Source: Linderina pennispora
Lineage: Eukaryota; Kickxellomycota; Kickxellomycetes; Kickxellales; Kickxellaceae
Assembly (NCBI RefSeq): GCF_002104995.1
Contig: NW_024468251.1
Span: 434,001 to 498,000 of the forward strand
Direction of reading: 5' to 3'
Length of the DNA: 64,000 nt
Within the stretch, counting starts at the first letter, position 1, and each line of letters begins with the position of its first letter. Shown one piece after another: positions 23,980 to 34,619 of this stretch. Under the pieces are notes generated by a model, which saw only the letters and a program-made list of their open reading frames with translations, was not told the DNA's origin and did no database searches. The translations under genes and the position numbers were made by a program.

Positions 23980-26326
23980 CATGGGGTCGTTTGGTTTCGC
24001 CAACGGCCAGCCGTTCTCGTCAGGGACGGGAGCCACCCATCGGCAATGTCGTCCAGCCCCTCAGCCTGGCAAGAAGTGATGGAGAATGCTAATAAGCTTA
24101 TTGCCGAAATTGGACAAACGGGAGATAGCCCAGGCAGAAAAGACCATAGTCTGTGCCACAGCTACTCCCATCCCTAGGCCACTTCAAGGAAGCTTCCTTG
24201 GTGGGCTGGCCATTGCCTATATAGGGGTGGTGGTCCTTGTTGCTTTGATTCCTTTCTCACACCTTGGTCCTGTTCGTAATTGCTATCATGATTATTATGA
24301 TAGGTGGTCAAGTGATCGATGCGTGTGCGCCAGAACCAGCTGAGCTGGCAGCGCCCAAGATAGCAGCGTCAAAGACTGTATCAGTAGTGGCAGCGCCTAC
24401 ATCGCAGCGCCTACATCAGCAGCGCCTACATCAGCAGCGCCAAAACTGGCAGCAGCGTCAATACTGGCAGCAGCGTCAACACTGGCAGCATCAGCAGCAT
24501 TAGCAGCAAAAATTGCCGAATCAGCAGTGGACTTAGCACAAGTCAACCAGCTTGGCAAGTAGGTACCCGGCCTGTTAGACATATGCAGCCATCAATCATA
24601 GTACCGATTGATGTATATAGTGGCTTGTATCGGCAGAAGCGTGGACAGAAAAAGGCTTTGGATAAGAAGCATACATCACAGAAGAGTCGAGATACCCAAC
24701 CCTCAGCTTGTTCCGGAGCACACATTTTCCTCAGACGAGACAGAATCAGCGACGAATCACCTTGCAGGTGTAGCGGACCAATGTCAGCAGGACTCTACCA
24801 AAGCTAAGCAGGCTAAGGTGTGTCCTGCCACCAACCATCCCTGAGCCCACTCAACCGATATCTGTTACAGGATCAGTCAAACCAGCAAACCTCCACCTCA
24901 TAGTCCTACTGAGCTTTGGCATCAAAATCCAGCTCACAGTCAGTTTCCTGGAGAAACAATGGCCGTCAAGCGCTTTAACTCAGTCCTGGTCGCTCTATGT
25001 TGATACTGGCAATGTTGCTGGAGTGCTGGCCTGATCATTTTGCTGCCCATCCCCTCCAGAATTTCCTTGTACCCAGCAATTTCCTATCGCAACCGGTGAT
25101 TACTACGGAACAAGCCATATCCGATGTCTTCATGGATATTGATACAGAATCCTTCGGTAATCCATCTACTATGGATGTTGAGCTGGAGGATACCTGAATT
25201 AAGATACATATCAGACGTCAAGATGGAGGATGTTGAGTTCGGATACGGAACAGATGTCGAGATGGAGGATGTGAAGTTCGGATACACAACAGATATCATG
25301 ATGGACAATTTTGAGTTTGGATGCATAACGGACATTGAGATGGAGAATATGAAATTCAGATATCATAGCAGATGTCGAGATGGAAGATGCTGAGTTTGGA
25401 TACGCAACAGACATTGAGATGGAGGATACTGAATTAAGATATTTATCAGCGGTCAAGATGGAGGATATTGGATTTAGATACATAGCAGACGTCGAGATGG
25501 AGGATGCTGAGTTCAAATAGTATAACAGACGTCAAGATGAAGGATACGAAGTTTGGTCAATTGATGGCTTTTACGACCATTGGGTGACCTATACTAATAT
25601 TGCGTAAGATGTTGATAATATGATGGTCATCTGTGAGAACGACATGGTTGAACACAAGCTGCTATCTCCAGCAACTGACGATGTGGAGCAACTGACCTAT
25701 GGCAGTACTGACAAATGGTGATTTCTCTGAAGCTGAATGATTCATTTACGGGCAAGAAATCCAGTTTGCTACAGCAGCAAGGCCACAGCAGCAGCAAACA
25801 GATTCTGGCCCGGTCGCATTGAGCTATTTTTGGTATGTACCATCTCCTGCTCAGCAAATGCTCTTAGCCCTGCTACCATATCAGCCAGTTGTACCGTTGC
25901 ACTCACCACTACCAGAATTCAGTATGGATCGCAAGAGGCAAAGCTATAGTGGCACTGGAGCAGGTGGTAGCATTACAAGAGGCGCACACTACCAATGCAA
26001 ACAAAGCTACATGCGACAAATGTCTCTGAGTATAACACGCTGCACCAGCCTTCGATATATTCAGACACCAACATCACGCGATCTATATCACAAAGCAACA
26101 CAAAGACCAGTATTACCAGCCTGAGGATGTCAATGAAAGCCAGCAGCAGTCAGAGAATATTGGCTCAACAAACATTGGTGAAAATGGACAGTTTCCCACT
26201 GTTTACAGAGGGGGCATATCGCAATCCATAATGAATCCAGAGGACGCGCCAGTATTAGCACAGGGGGATAATGGTGACAATACCAACATCAGCGTAGACA
26301 ATGATGGACTGAAACCTCTGTTCTAA
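23980..26326 (+). pseudogene. Low-complexity, acidic-repeat locus with a membrane-like segment (frameshifted or decayed)
   Basis: A chain of plus-strand coding-like segments in shifting frames. It starts MGSFGFANGQPFSSGTGAT. Next come a strongly hydrophobic stretch (VLFVIAIMIIMIGG, about 24265-24310) and an Ala-rich part built on APTSA and LAAAS repeats. A Lys-rich segment (RQKRGQKKALDKKHTSQK) and a run of 13-residue acidic repeats of the form TDVEMEDVKFGY (25195-25545) follow. The last segment is an Asn/Gln/Asp-rich tail ending LKPLF at the stop near 26324. No family is recognised. It is either a real disordered protein hit by consensus insertions or a decaying gene. A membrane-anchored disordered protein is only a guess. 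Confidence 0.35.
25195..25545 (+). repeat. 39-bp minisatellite in a coding-like frame
   Basis: About nine imperfect tandem units of 39 bases (13 codons). Successive units read like TDVEMEDVKFGYT, TDIMMDNFEFGCI and TDIEMENMKFRYH, and after a frame slip ADVEMEDAEFGYA and TDIEMEDTELRYL. Substitutions are spread between units, so the array is old. The unit length is a multiple of three and the acidic/aromatic pattern is conserved across units, suggesting past selection as protein. Confidence 0.75.
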
Positions 26327-27972
26327 ATTATTGAGTATATGGCATTGCTCTTCGGCAGCTTGGCATAGAACCGCAGCCGCTACCTCATGTCTATCAGAAT
26401 TGGTCTGCAGATGCTTTTTGCGAAGTATGGCCATGATGAGGTATACAGTGCCAATTTGACGGTATCCCCAGGAAATTAGTACTTCATTACAAGACGTGCT
26501 GATTAAACATCTGAACGAGGAAGGCACAAGAGACAAACGATTTGTATAGCGAAATACTACTATTCAACAAATCCTTCTCTATGAGTTGCCATAGGACTCT
26601 ATGAGACAGACATATGGCTTTATCGGATATCGATATGCTAATGTTATCCCACACTAACCATTTGGTGAAGCCACAGGAGTGGCTGGTGTGATGCTCAAAG
26701 AGCTAGAGAAGGGAAATAGGCAGGTCTAAAAGTAGTATCGAAGACAAAGCGAGGAGAGAAGAAAAGCCTGAGAGCCAGGCGCTGAGTGAATGCCACTACC
26801 CCACCTGCCGATAAATGAAAAAAGCGTCTACCAATGGCGTTGTACTCGAATCTGACAACACTATAAGACTGTAAGGCTCGTTCAACGTGGTAGCGGTCCA
26901 AATCTCGCTGGGCTCCCAAGACCATTCTACAATGCTTCGTAAATGTCAGTAATTGTGACGATATCCATGTTGTTGCAGGGATGACAGCCACACACCTATA
27001 GTTTGGTTGACTAGAGATATGAGTTTAGTGGCAGGAGATAGGTTATTGATAAAGCGCTTGAGTTGTGTACGAGAAGCCTGCCTGATGCGAATTTTGCACT
27101 GTGTCGGCACCTTTGGTATTTGCTGCTAGATGTCTCCTTTTGCCCATGCTATAGACTACCACAATAGCCTTGCCTTCAATTGGAATCATATCTCGCACCC
27201 TCCTCACTGGCGATGGCCCAGTACCACCGTTGTTTGCGACTGTGCGGACATGCATCTCACTTTTGGATTGTAAGCTGTGGTTGAAACTCACAGGCTAACG
27301 CCGCAATAGAGCAGATACACGTGCATACACCGATATCGACAGCACCTTCGGACATTATCTCTGCACGCCAGGCGTAGGGTATGTAAATCACCGCTGGAGC
27401 GCGCATCTGGAGTCCACACGCTTCACCTATTGATCCTATTTCTTTACGTTTAACACAGCGTACGGAGCAGTCGTTTAGGAAAAATGCTTGCAGACAGGAG
27501 TCCTTCCACTACATGTAGTTCCACGGTAAAGTCCATAACCCTAAAACTACACTGCTTGTATGAGAATATCAAGTTGCGAGTTTACCCCAAGTACAGAAAG
27601 GATGGTTGTAATATAGGGGGTAATATAGGGATCAGGGAGGCAAAAACAAGAGAGATAGCAATGTCAGAAAGGCGAAAAATGCAGGCTGTTTTAGCTCGTA
27701 GCCGGTAGATATTGATCGCACTAAACAGGCCTTCACGCTACCGATCATCAATCGGGACACTGAGATGTGCGTGGTTGAGCACTGGTAAAGGTGGCACAGA
27801 GGACAAAAATAATGATTGGATCAAGCTCGGATTAGTAGTGTTTACTTTTATTTTTGGCGTTCATGTCTGAGTCAAAAAATTTGTGGCTGTTTGTTTTCCT
27901 CCTCTCCACGACTATTTCAGCAGCACATTTTTTTTTAACAATATTAGCAACTACGCCCTATTTCACTTCACA
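26327..27972. other. Gene-poor stretch before MCM7
   Basis: No gene recognised. Two minus-strand open frames (26695-26991 and 27043-27291) have mildly protein-like composition but no family resemblance. The MCM7 promoter lies in the last few hundred bases. Confidence 0.5.
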
Positions 27973-30432
27973 ATGAGCGCGCTTGCGGCAATCAGCCTTG
28001 GAATCAACTACGAAAATGAGATAGGTAAGGGCGGGGTTTGAAATGAGGCAAATCTACGCGTTCTAGACCATCGAAAAATACTAAAGGGTAAAAATGGGAT
28101 AGGCGAGATAAGCAAGTTCATGCAAAAGTTCACGACGGAGGGGGGCAAGAAGACGATGGAGCAGGACGGGGACGCGGAGATGGCGGAGCTGTCTGTGGGG
28201 ACGTCTGAGACAAAGTACATGGATATTCTGCAGGCAGTGGCGGACCGCAAGCAGGACACGATTTCGATTGCGCTCGACGACGTGCGTTCATTCGAGAATG
28301 CGGCGGCGGGCGGACACACAGCGTTTCACGCACGACAAGTCGCTGGCGTTCCGCATTGAGCACAATGCCAAGACATACGTGGAGCTGTTCAGCCGGGCGA
28401 TCGACGCGCTGATGCCGGAAGCCAGGACGGCAGCACTAGGAGGACCCGGATGCCGACGTCCTCGATGTGATCTACCAGGCACGGCGGCAGCGCGACCAGC
28501 GAGATGCGGCAGCGCGGCGGCAGCAAGGGGAGGGAGCGGGGGGTGAGGAGTTTCCAGCAGTTCTGACGCGGCGGTACACGGTGGTGTTTAAGCCGCGCTC
28601 GCAGCAGCCAGCGCAGGCGGTGCGTGCGGTGGGGGCGGGGCAGATCGGGCATCTGGTGACAGTGCGGGGAATAGTGACGCGGGTGTCGGATGTGCGGCCG
28701 GCGATGGTGGTGGCAGCGTATCTGTGCGATGCGTGCGGCAGCGAGGTGTTCCAGGAGGTCAAGGGGCGGCAGTTTTTGCCCCTGACGCAGTGCGCTAGCG
28801 CGCGGTGCGTGCAGAACCGCACGCGCGGGCGGCTCCACCGGCAGACGCGCGGCTCGCGGCTCGTGCGGTTCCAGGAGGTCAAGGTGCAGGAGCAGCCGGA
28901 CCAGGTGCCGATGGGGGACATTCCGCGGACACTCAGCGTGCACTGCTACGAGGGGGCGGTGCGGCAGCTGAACCCGGGCGACGTGGCGGTGATCAGCGGG
29001 GTGTTTCTGCCGCAGCCCTACACTGGGTTCCGGGCGCTGCGGGCGGGGCTGCTGGCGGATACGCTGCTGGAGGCACATCACGTGCGGCCGCTCAAGCGCC
29101 AGTACGACCAGCTGGCCAGCGAGGCGACGGCGGAGCAGTACATGCGGCTGGCGGAGCTGCGGCGCAGCGACGATGTGTATGGACGTGTGTCGCGTGCGAT
29201 TGCCCCCGAAATCTTTGGCCACGACGACGTCAAGAAGGCGCTGCTTTTGCTGCTGGTGGGAGCACCGGCCAAGCGCACCGGCGATGGAATGGCGATCCGT
29301 GGCGACATCAACGTGTGTCTGATGGGTGATCCGGGAGTTGCAAAGTCGCAGCTGCTGCGGTTTGTGTCCAAGGCGGCGCCGCGTGGGGTGTATACGACGG
29401 GACGCGGGTCGTCGGGTGTGGGACTGACGGCAGCGGTGACGCGGGATCCCGTGACCGGCGAGCTTGTGCTGGAGGGCGGGGCGCTGGTGCTGGCGGACCA
29501 CGGGATCTGCGCTATTGATGAGTTCGACAAGATGGACGAGGGCGACCGCACAGCCATCCATGAGGTGATGGAGCAGCAGACGATCTCGGTGGCTAAGGCT
29601 GGCATCACCACGACGCTGAATGCACGCACGGCTATCCTGGCAGCAGCAAATCCGGCTCGCTCGCGGTACAACCCGCGGCTGACGCCCGAGGAGAACATCA
29701 ATCTGCCAGCGGCTTTGCTGAGCCGATTCGATGTGCTGTTCTTGATGCTGGACCGGCCGAACCACGACGACGACCTGCAGCTGGCGCGACATGTCGCACA
29801 CGTGCATACGCACGGGCGGCACCCGCAGGAGTCGGACGACGAGATCGACATGGACCTCTTGCGGCTGTTTGTGGCCGACGCGCGCGCGCGCACGCCCAGC
29901 ATGCCGCGCACTGTGGCGGACTATGTGGTGGGCGCGTATGTGCAGCTGCGGCAGCAGAACAAGCTGAGCCGCGACACAAGCCGCGGCTCAATCGACACGG
30001 GCATGGGGGGAGCGCAGCGCAGCAGCATCGGCAGCACGACGCCGCGCACGCTGCTGGGGATTGTGCGGCTGGCGCAGGCACGTGCGCGGGTGCGCGGGCA
30101 GGACCAGGTTGGCATTGAGGATGTGGACGAGGCCCTGCGGCTGATGGATGCAGCGCAGGTGACGCTGGATGCACAGCCGGGCGTCACGGGCCTGTTTGGC
30201 GAGCGAGCGGTGCGCACTGATCCGGTGTCGGCGATCTTCCAGATCATGGCGCGGCTGGCGCGGCAGGGCGGGCCGGAGCTGCGCTACAATGAGGTGCTGG
30301 AGCGCGTGCGTGCGGCTGGTTTCAACGAGACGGGCCTGGCGCCAGTGCCTGAGGCAGTACGAGGAAATCAACGTGCTGCAGGTCAACCTGGCGCAGACCA
30401 AGATTACGTTTGTCGCGGCCGTCAACGAGTAG
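27973..30432 (+). CDS. MCM7: DNA replication licensing factor MCM7
   Basis: Subunit of the MCM2-7 replicative helicase. Exon 1 is 27973-28024; a 78-nt intron (28025-28102, GTAAGG donor, TACTAAA branch site, ATAG acceptor) joins to EIGEISKFMQKF. The N-terminal domain contains a zinc-finger-like CDACGSEVF...C region. The AAA+ core shows Walker A (GDPGVAKSQLL), Walker B (ICAIDEFDKM), sensor-1 region (AAANPARSRYN) and the arginine finger SRFD. The end reads YEEINVLQVNLAQTKITFV, as in other MCM7 proteins. Three +1 insertions (near 28305, 28435 and 30345) split the frame. Convergent with the ASH-domain gene; stops are 62 bases apart. Confidence 0.95.
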
Positions 30433-30494
30433 AAGAGCGGGTTTACATTTCTTCAGCTAGCATTTCCTTTCCATTTAAAAAAAAAATCATCCGA

Positions 30495-33400
30495 CTATTC
30501 GACCTCTACTGGCGCTGTCAGTGCAACGACCTTGATGCTGTCCTTGTCCTTTTGCTCGTGGACCACCAGGAAGCCCTGCGCAGTGACCAGGCCCTTTTCG
30601 CCTGGCGACTCTTGGTCGACCACGTGCGGCACCACCACCACCGGGATGCTGACATCGGCGTTGGGCGGCAGCGTCACCACCAGGCGCGAGTCATCGTCGG
30701 AGCGCACCACGGTGGCCGGTGGGCTCAGGCGTAGCGACATCCGGTCTCTCGGCGGTGTCCACTACGGGCTGGTTGGCGCCGCGCAGCTTGGCCAGCTTCT
30801 TGTGGTACTTGTCGATTTTCTCCGGCCTGTTCTTGCGCACGGCGATCTTGAGTTTCTGCTCCAGCGCCTCGATCTTCTCCTCGGTCTCGCGATCCAGCAA
30901 ACGGGTCGGCGGTGCATGTGCAATGTCCAGGCGGAAACACCGGCGCCAAGCGCACCCTATTTTCATCTCTGTCTATGGGGCGGACCACCAAAAGGCGGGT
31001 CTTGGGAGTCATGTTTTTCAGCACCAGCGCCTGGTGGTCGGAGCTGCGGCAGTTGCAGGCCAGCGGGCCAGCGAAGGCCAGCGACAGCGACTGGATGTAG
31101 AATTTGGAGGGCCGGCGCACCACGGCCTTGAGGGTGGCGGTTTTGCCGCCGTGGGCATTGAGGACGTTGGCGATGGAGATTTGCTCGCTGTAGGCGCCGG
31201 TCAGCGACGGGCGGAAGACAAAGACGATCTTGCGGCTATCGAAGCCGCGCACCACGCCGTACCGGTTATTGTCGACGAACTGGATATCGCCCGAGGCTAT
31301 CGAGCCGGTCTTGCGAATTGCATACATGAGCGGGGTCTCGGAGCGGTTCTGGATTAACAGGTACTTGCGGCTGGTCTCGTCTACCTGCATGTTGCCGACA
31401 TTGATGCTTTTCTGGCCCAAGCCCAGATCCGACCGGCAGAACGACGCGCGCACCAGGAACCGCCGCTCGGGCAGCCGCGCCATGCCCTCCGGCAGGTCGG
31501 CCGTGGACAGCAGCGAGCGCGGTGCATCCAGAAGCTTCATGTAGACGTTGGCGTCCAGACGCAGGGCTTCAGGCGTCTGCTCCAGAAGCGTCTCCAATGG
31601 CCGCACCATGACGAAAATCGACGCGCTGCCGTTGGCCTGGTACAGTCACGGTGTGCGCAGGAGTCAGGAAGCCGGACTCGATCAGCAGATCGAGGTACTT
31701 TTGCAGGTCCACCTGCCGCCGCACGTACTCGTCCTCAGCTTGTGGCGTGGCAAACATCGTGCGCGGCGCCATGTCCAGCCCCGACTCGATCTCGGCCAGC
31801 AGCTTGGTTGCGCGCGCCATGATCAGCGACGTGGGCTCGATTTCCGCACGCGACACGGCCGTCTCCGGCCCCATGCCCCGCCGCATCCGCACCACTGGTC
31901 CGCAGCCCACGACCCGCGGCCCAGCCACATCCAGATAGTCGGTCGGGGAGCGCACGCGAGAGCGGCGGAACGGCGCCAGGCACGTGTGCCCGTTCTCGAC
32001 GCGCTTGTCCAGGAACATGTCGCGCGGCAATGCGCGCGGCTGCATGGGCGGCTCGCGCACCTGCTCGACGCTCTGGCGCTCGGCCTGCTGCTTGAAGCGC
32101 TCGATGGAGCTGTGGATCTCTGGCCTGGCGCTCCAGCGCCGGCAGCGCCCGGGCAACAGCGGCTGCGTGGGCTGGGCCGGCTATGGCATGCAAGGACACC
32201 AGCGGACTCTCACCAGCGGCCAGCTGGATCTTCATTGGGCCGGCTGCAGCAGCTCTCCAGCGCAACGCGGCGCAGTACGCGCGAGTTCAGCGGAATGGTG
32301 CCGAAATCGACAAAGTTCTGCTCGTGCTCGGGCACCAGTGTGCGGTAGAACAGGTTGTGGTAGGCCATGCGGCGACGGTCCACATGCTCGCTGCGCACCT
32401 CCACCACGCGGTCGTTGCGCCGGTTGTAGAGGTTCCGCACCACTATCTGCTTGCGGTACCGTGCATTGACGCGCCGTGGGTAAATGTCGACACGGATGCG
32501 CAGTGACTGCAGTGGCGGGATGGTTGTGGGGGACCGGTTGCACGTGACCACCTTCGAATCTACCTGGCACTGCACCACCGCCGCCACCAGCGACAGGTTC
32601 TCGACCACCAGATCCGCTGACTTGAGCGTCCCGACATCCACCGGCCCAAAGTCCAGCAGCGCCCGGCGTCACACGTACCAGCGACGTACACATGTTGACC
32701 GTACACGGCAGGGACAGCCGCTCCACCGACCGGTCGCCGTCGGCCTTGCTCACCACGCTGTGCTCGCAGAACAGCGTGAACGACTGCCGCTCAAACTGCC
32801 CGGCGTTGATGCCACCGCTCGGACTGCCGCGCACCGCAAACTCCACCCGTCGCACCGCGCCGGGCTTGATCAGCACGTCGTCCAGCAAGGCTGCCGCTCG
32901 CGCCCGGCGCGCCTTGGCCTCGGCCGATGCCTCACCAGGTATCGCCGCGCGCCACGCCGCCCAGCGAGCTGACTGAGCCGCTGGCAGCCGGGGTGCTGCG
33001 CGCCAGGTCGCCACTACCGGTCTCCGAGAGGAGTTCATCGGGGCGCGCGTGGCTCGCTTCATCCGTGGTCATTGTGGCCACCTCGTCGTCGCCGGCCAAA
33101 CGGCTATCGTCGTCCGAGCGCCCCGCGCATCGGATCCTCGCCGGTCTCCATCACCGGCGTCTCACCGGCTTGCCGCACTGCCGATCTGATCGCTAGCCGT
33201 GACACATTGCCCTCGACGCGGAATCGCATCACCACTAGTGCATCCGACACATTGCGGAACACCACCTCGCGCCTGTACCACACGCCACTGGTGCAGTCGC
33301 CAAAGTTGATGTCTGCTGCGCTCATCAGCTCGATGCGTCGCGGCTTCTGCCGCTGGCTGACGCGCGCCCGGAACACCCAGTGTCGCTGGTTGCCTGCGTC

Positions 33401-34332
33401 GTTTGTGTTTTCAATCAGGAACCGGCACAGGAACTCACCTGCAGCCTCGGGCGTATACCGCAGCACCACCTGCTGGACTGTCATACCCGCTCAAATGCCC
33501 GCCCCGTACCTCCCCTGCCTGCCCGCCGCTCACCAGCTGCAGTGTCGCCAGCGGCGCCGTGCCCTCCACTGCCGCCATGGCCCAGTCCAGACCGATTCGC
33601 CGACGCATTGCGAACCCGGAATTCCCGCTCGTACAGCCGCCCGATCACGCAGTCGTCCAGGTAGATCCGCGATGTCGGCGGATCCATCTCCAGCACCGAA
33701 CGGCAGAAGCTGGCCCGCAGATCCACCTGATACCCGTCTTCATCAGTCCGCAGCCACACCGCACACGCGCTGGTCTGAAACCCGTACGTCTGCCGGGCTG
33801 CCACGAGCTCTTCTGCCACGCTGCTTGGCGCACTGTTGGACACCTGCCCCAATGACGGCCGCCGGCTGTGCGCTGGCGTTGCGTCTGTCCGCTGTGTGGC
33901 CAGAAACAGCAACACCACCTCGACTGTCTCGTGGGCTCCGACTCTTACGGACTCGGTGCCATTGAGCTGATTGAACACCTCACTAAAGTCCTTCTGCGTC
34001 GCCGCGCTACATACCAGTGTCGTCTCTTCCCCCGCCACCACCTGTACGTATGTCTCGCGCACAGCCCCGGGCACTGCGTCCCAGTTCGGGTTCTGTGTGT
34101 GGAACTTTACCGATCCTCCCAGCGTGTCTGACATGCTGATTGTCATGTCGGCGTCCGTTAGGTTTGTGATCCAGAACGGCAGCAGCGTGTGCAGTCCGTT
34201 CAGATATATCCGGTCCAGGTGCGTCTGCCGTGGCAGCCCGCGCACCTGGAACGTGCCGTGGTCCGAACTGTTGCTGAGCCCAAAATTCGACGGCTGCCCC
34301 TGAGTGCTGGTGGCCTCCAAATGGTCGTGCAT
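30495..34332 (-). CDS. Large ASH/MSP-like (ASPM-SPD2-Hydin type) beta-domain protein
   Basis: About 1,280 residues once the frame is joined. It starts MHDHLEATSTQGQPSNFG at 34332 and ends with a beta-rich stretch before the stop at 30495. It shows repeated Ig-like beta modules typical of ASH/MSP repeats: RIYLNGLHTLLPFWITNLTD, INFGDCTSGVWYRREVVFRN, FGTIPLNSRVLRRVALE and VGNMQVDETSRKYLLIQNRS. Each follows the pattern of a 'fixed-position' strand, then a 'surface' strand with N-x-S/T. A short coiled coil (EEKIEALEQKLKIAVRKN) precedes the last module. Several frameshifts are present. Function is unknown; ASH proteins elsewhere act at centrosomes, cilia and trafficking sites. It is head-to-head with HOOK (287 bases between starts). 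Confidence 0.7.
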
Positions 34333-34619
34333 TGTCGCCCCTTTTTGTGTATGAGCAAAAATATTAGCTGTCTAAATTAGAAAAAAAAAAAAAGTCTATG
34401 CCATTTCCTGAGCAGAAGAAAAAGCCCAAGCCCTCTCCCAAAATGCCCCTATTTTTTCCTCCGTCTCACTAGCCTGATCTCTGCACGTGACGGGTTCTCC
34501 TGCTGCAAACGCATCCACAGCCAGGCTGCCTGTATTCCTAAAACCAAATTTGCTTCTCTACTATCCGTTCCTTCAGACTTGCTATTTTTATACTATCCTT
34601 TAAAACACAGCCTTAGCCG
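34333..34619. promoter_or_regulatory. Shared divergent promoter region (ASH protein / HOOK)
   Basis: The 287 bases between the two start codons must hold both promoters. It contains an A-tract at 34380-34393 and a TATA-like TTTTATAC near 34588 on the HOOK side. No palindromic factor site was recognised. Confidence 0.5.

Noticed and set aside
25195-25545. CRISPR-like array
   Set aside because: The 39-bp units abut directly, with no unique spacers, and the host is eukaryotic; it is a minisatellite.
30495-34332. Reading the ASH-like protein as evidence for a flagellum (true HYDIN)
   Set aside because: It is far shorter than HYDIN and no other axonemal gene is in the window; only the beta-domain type is supported.
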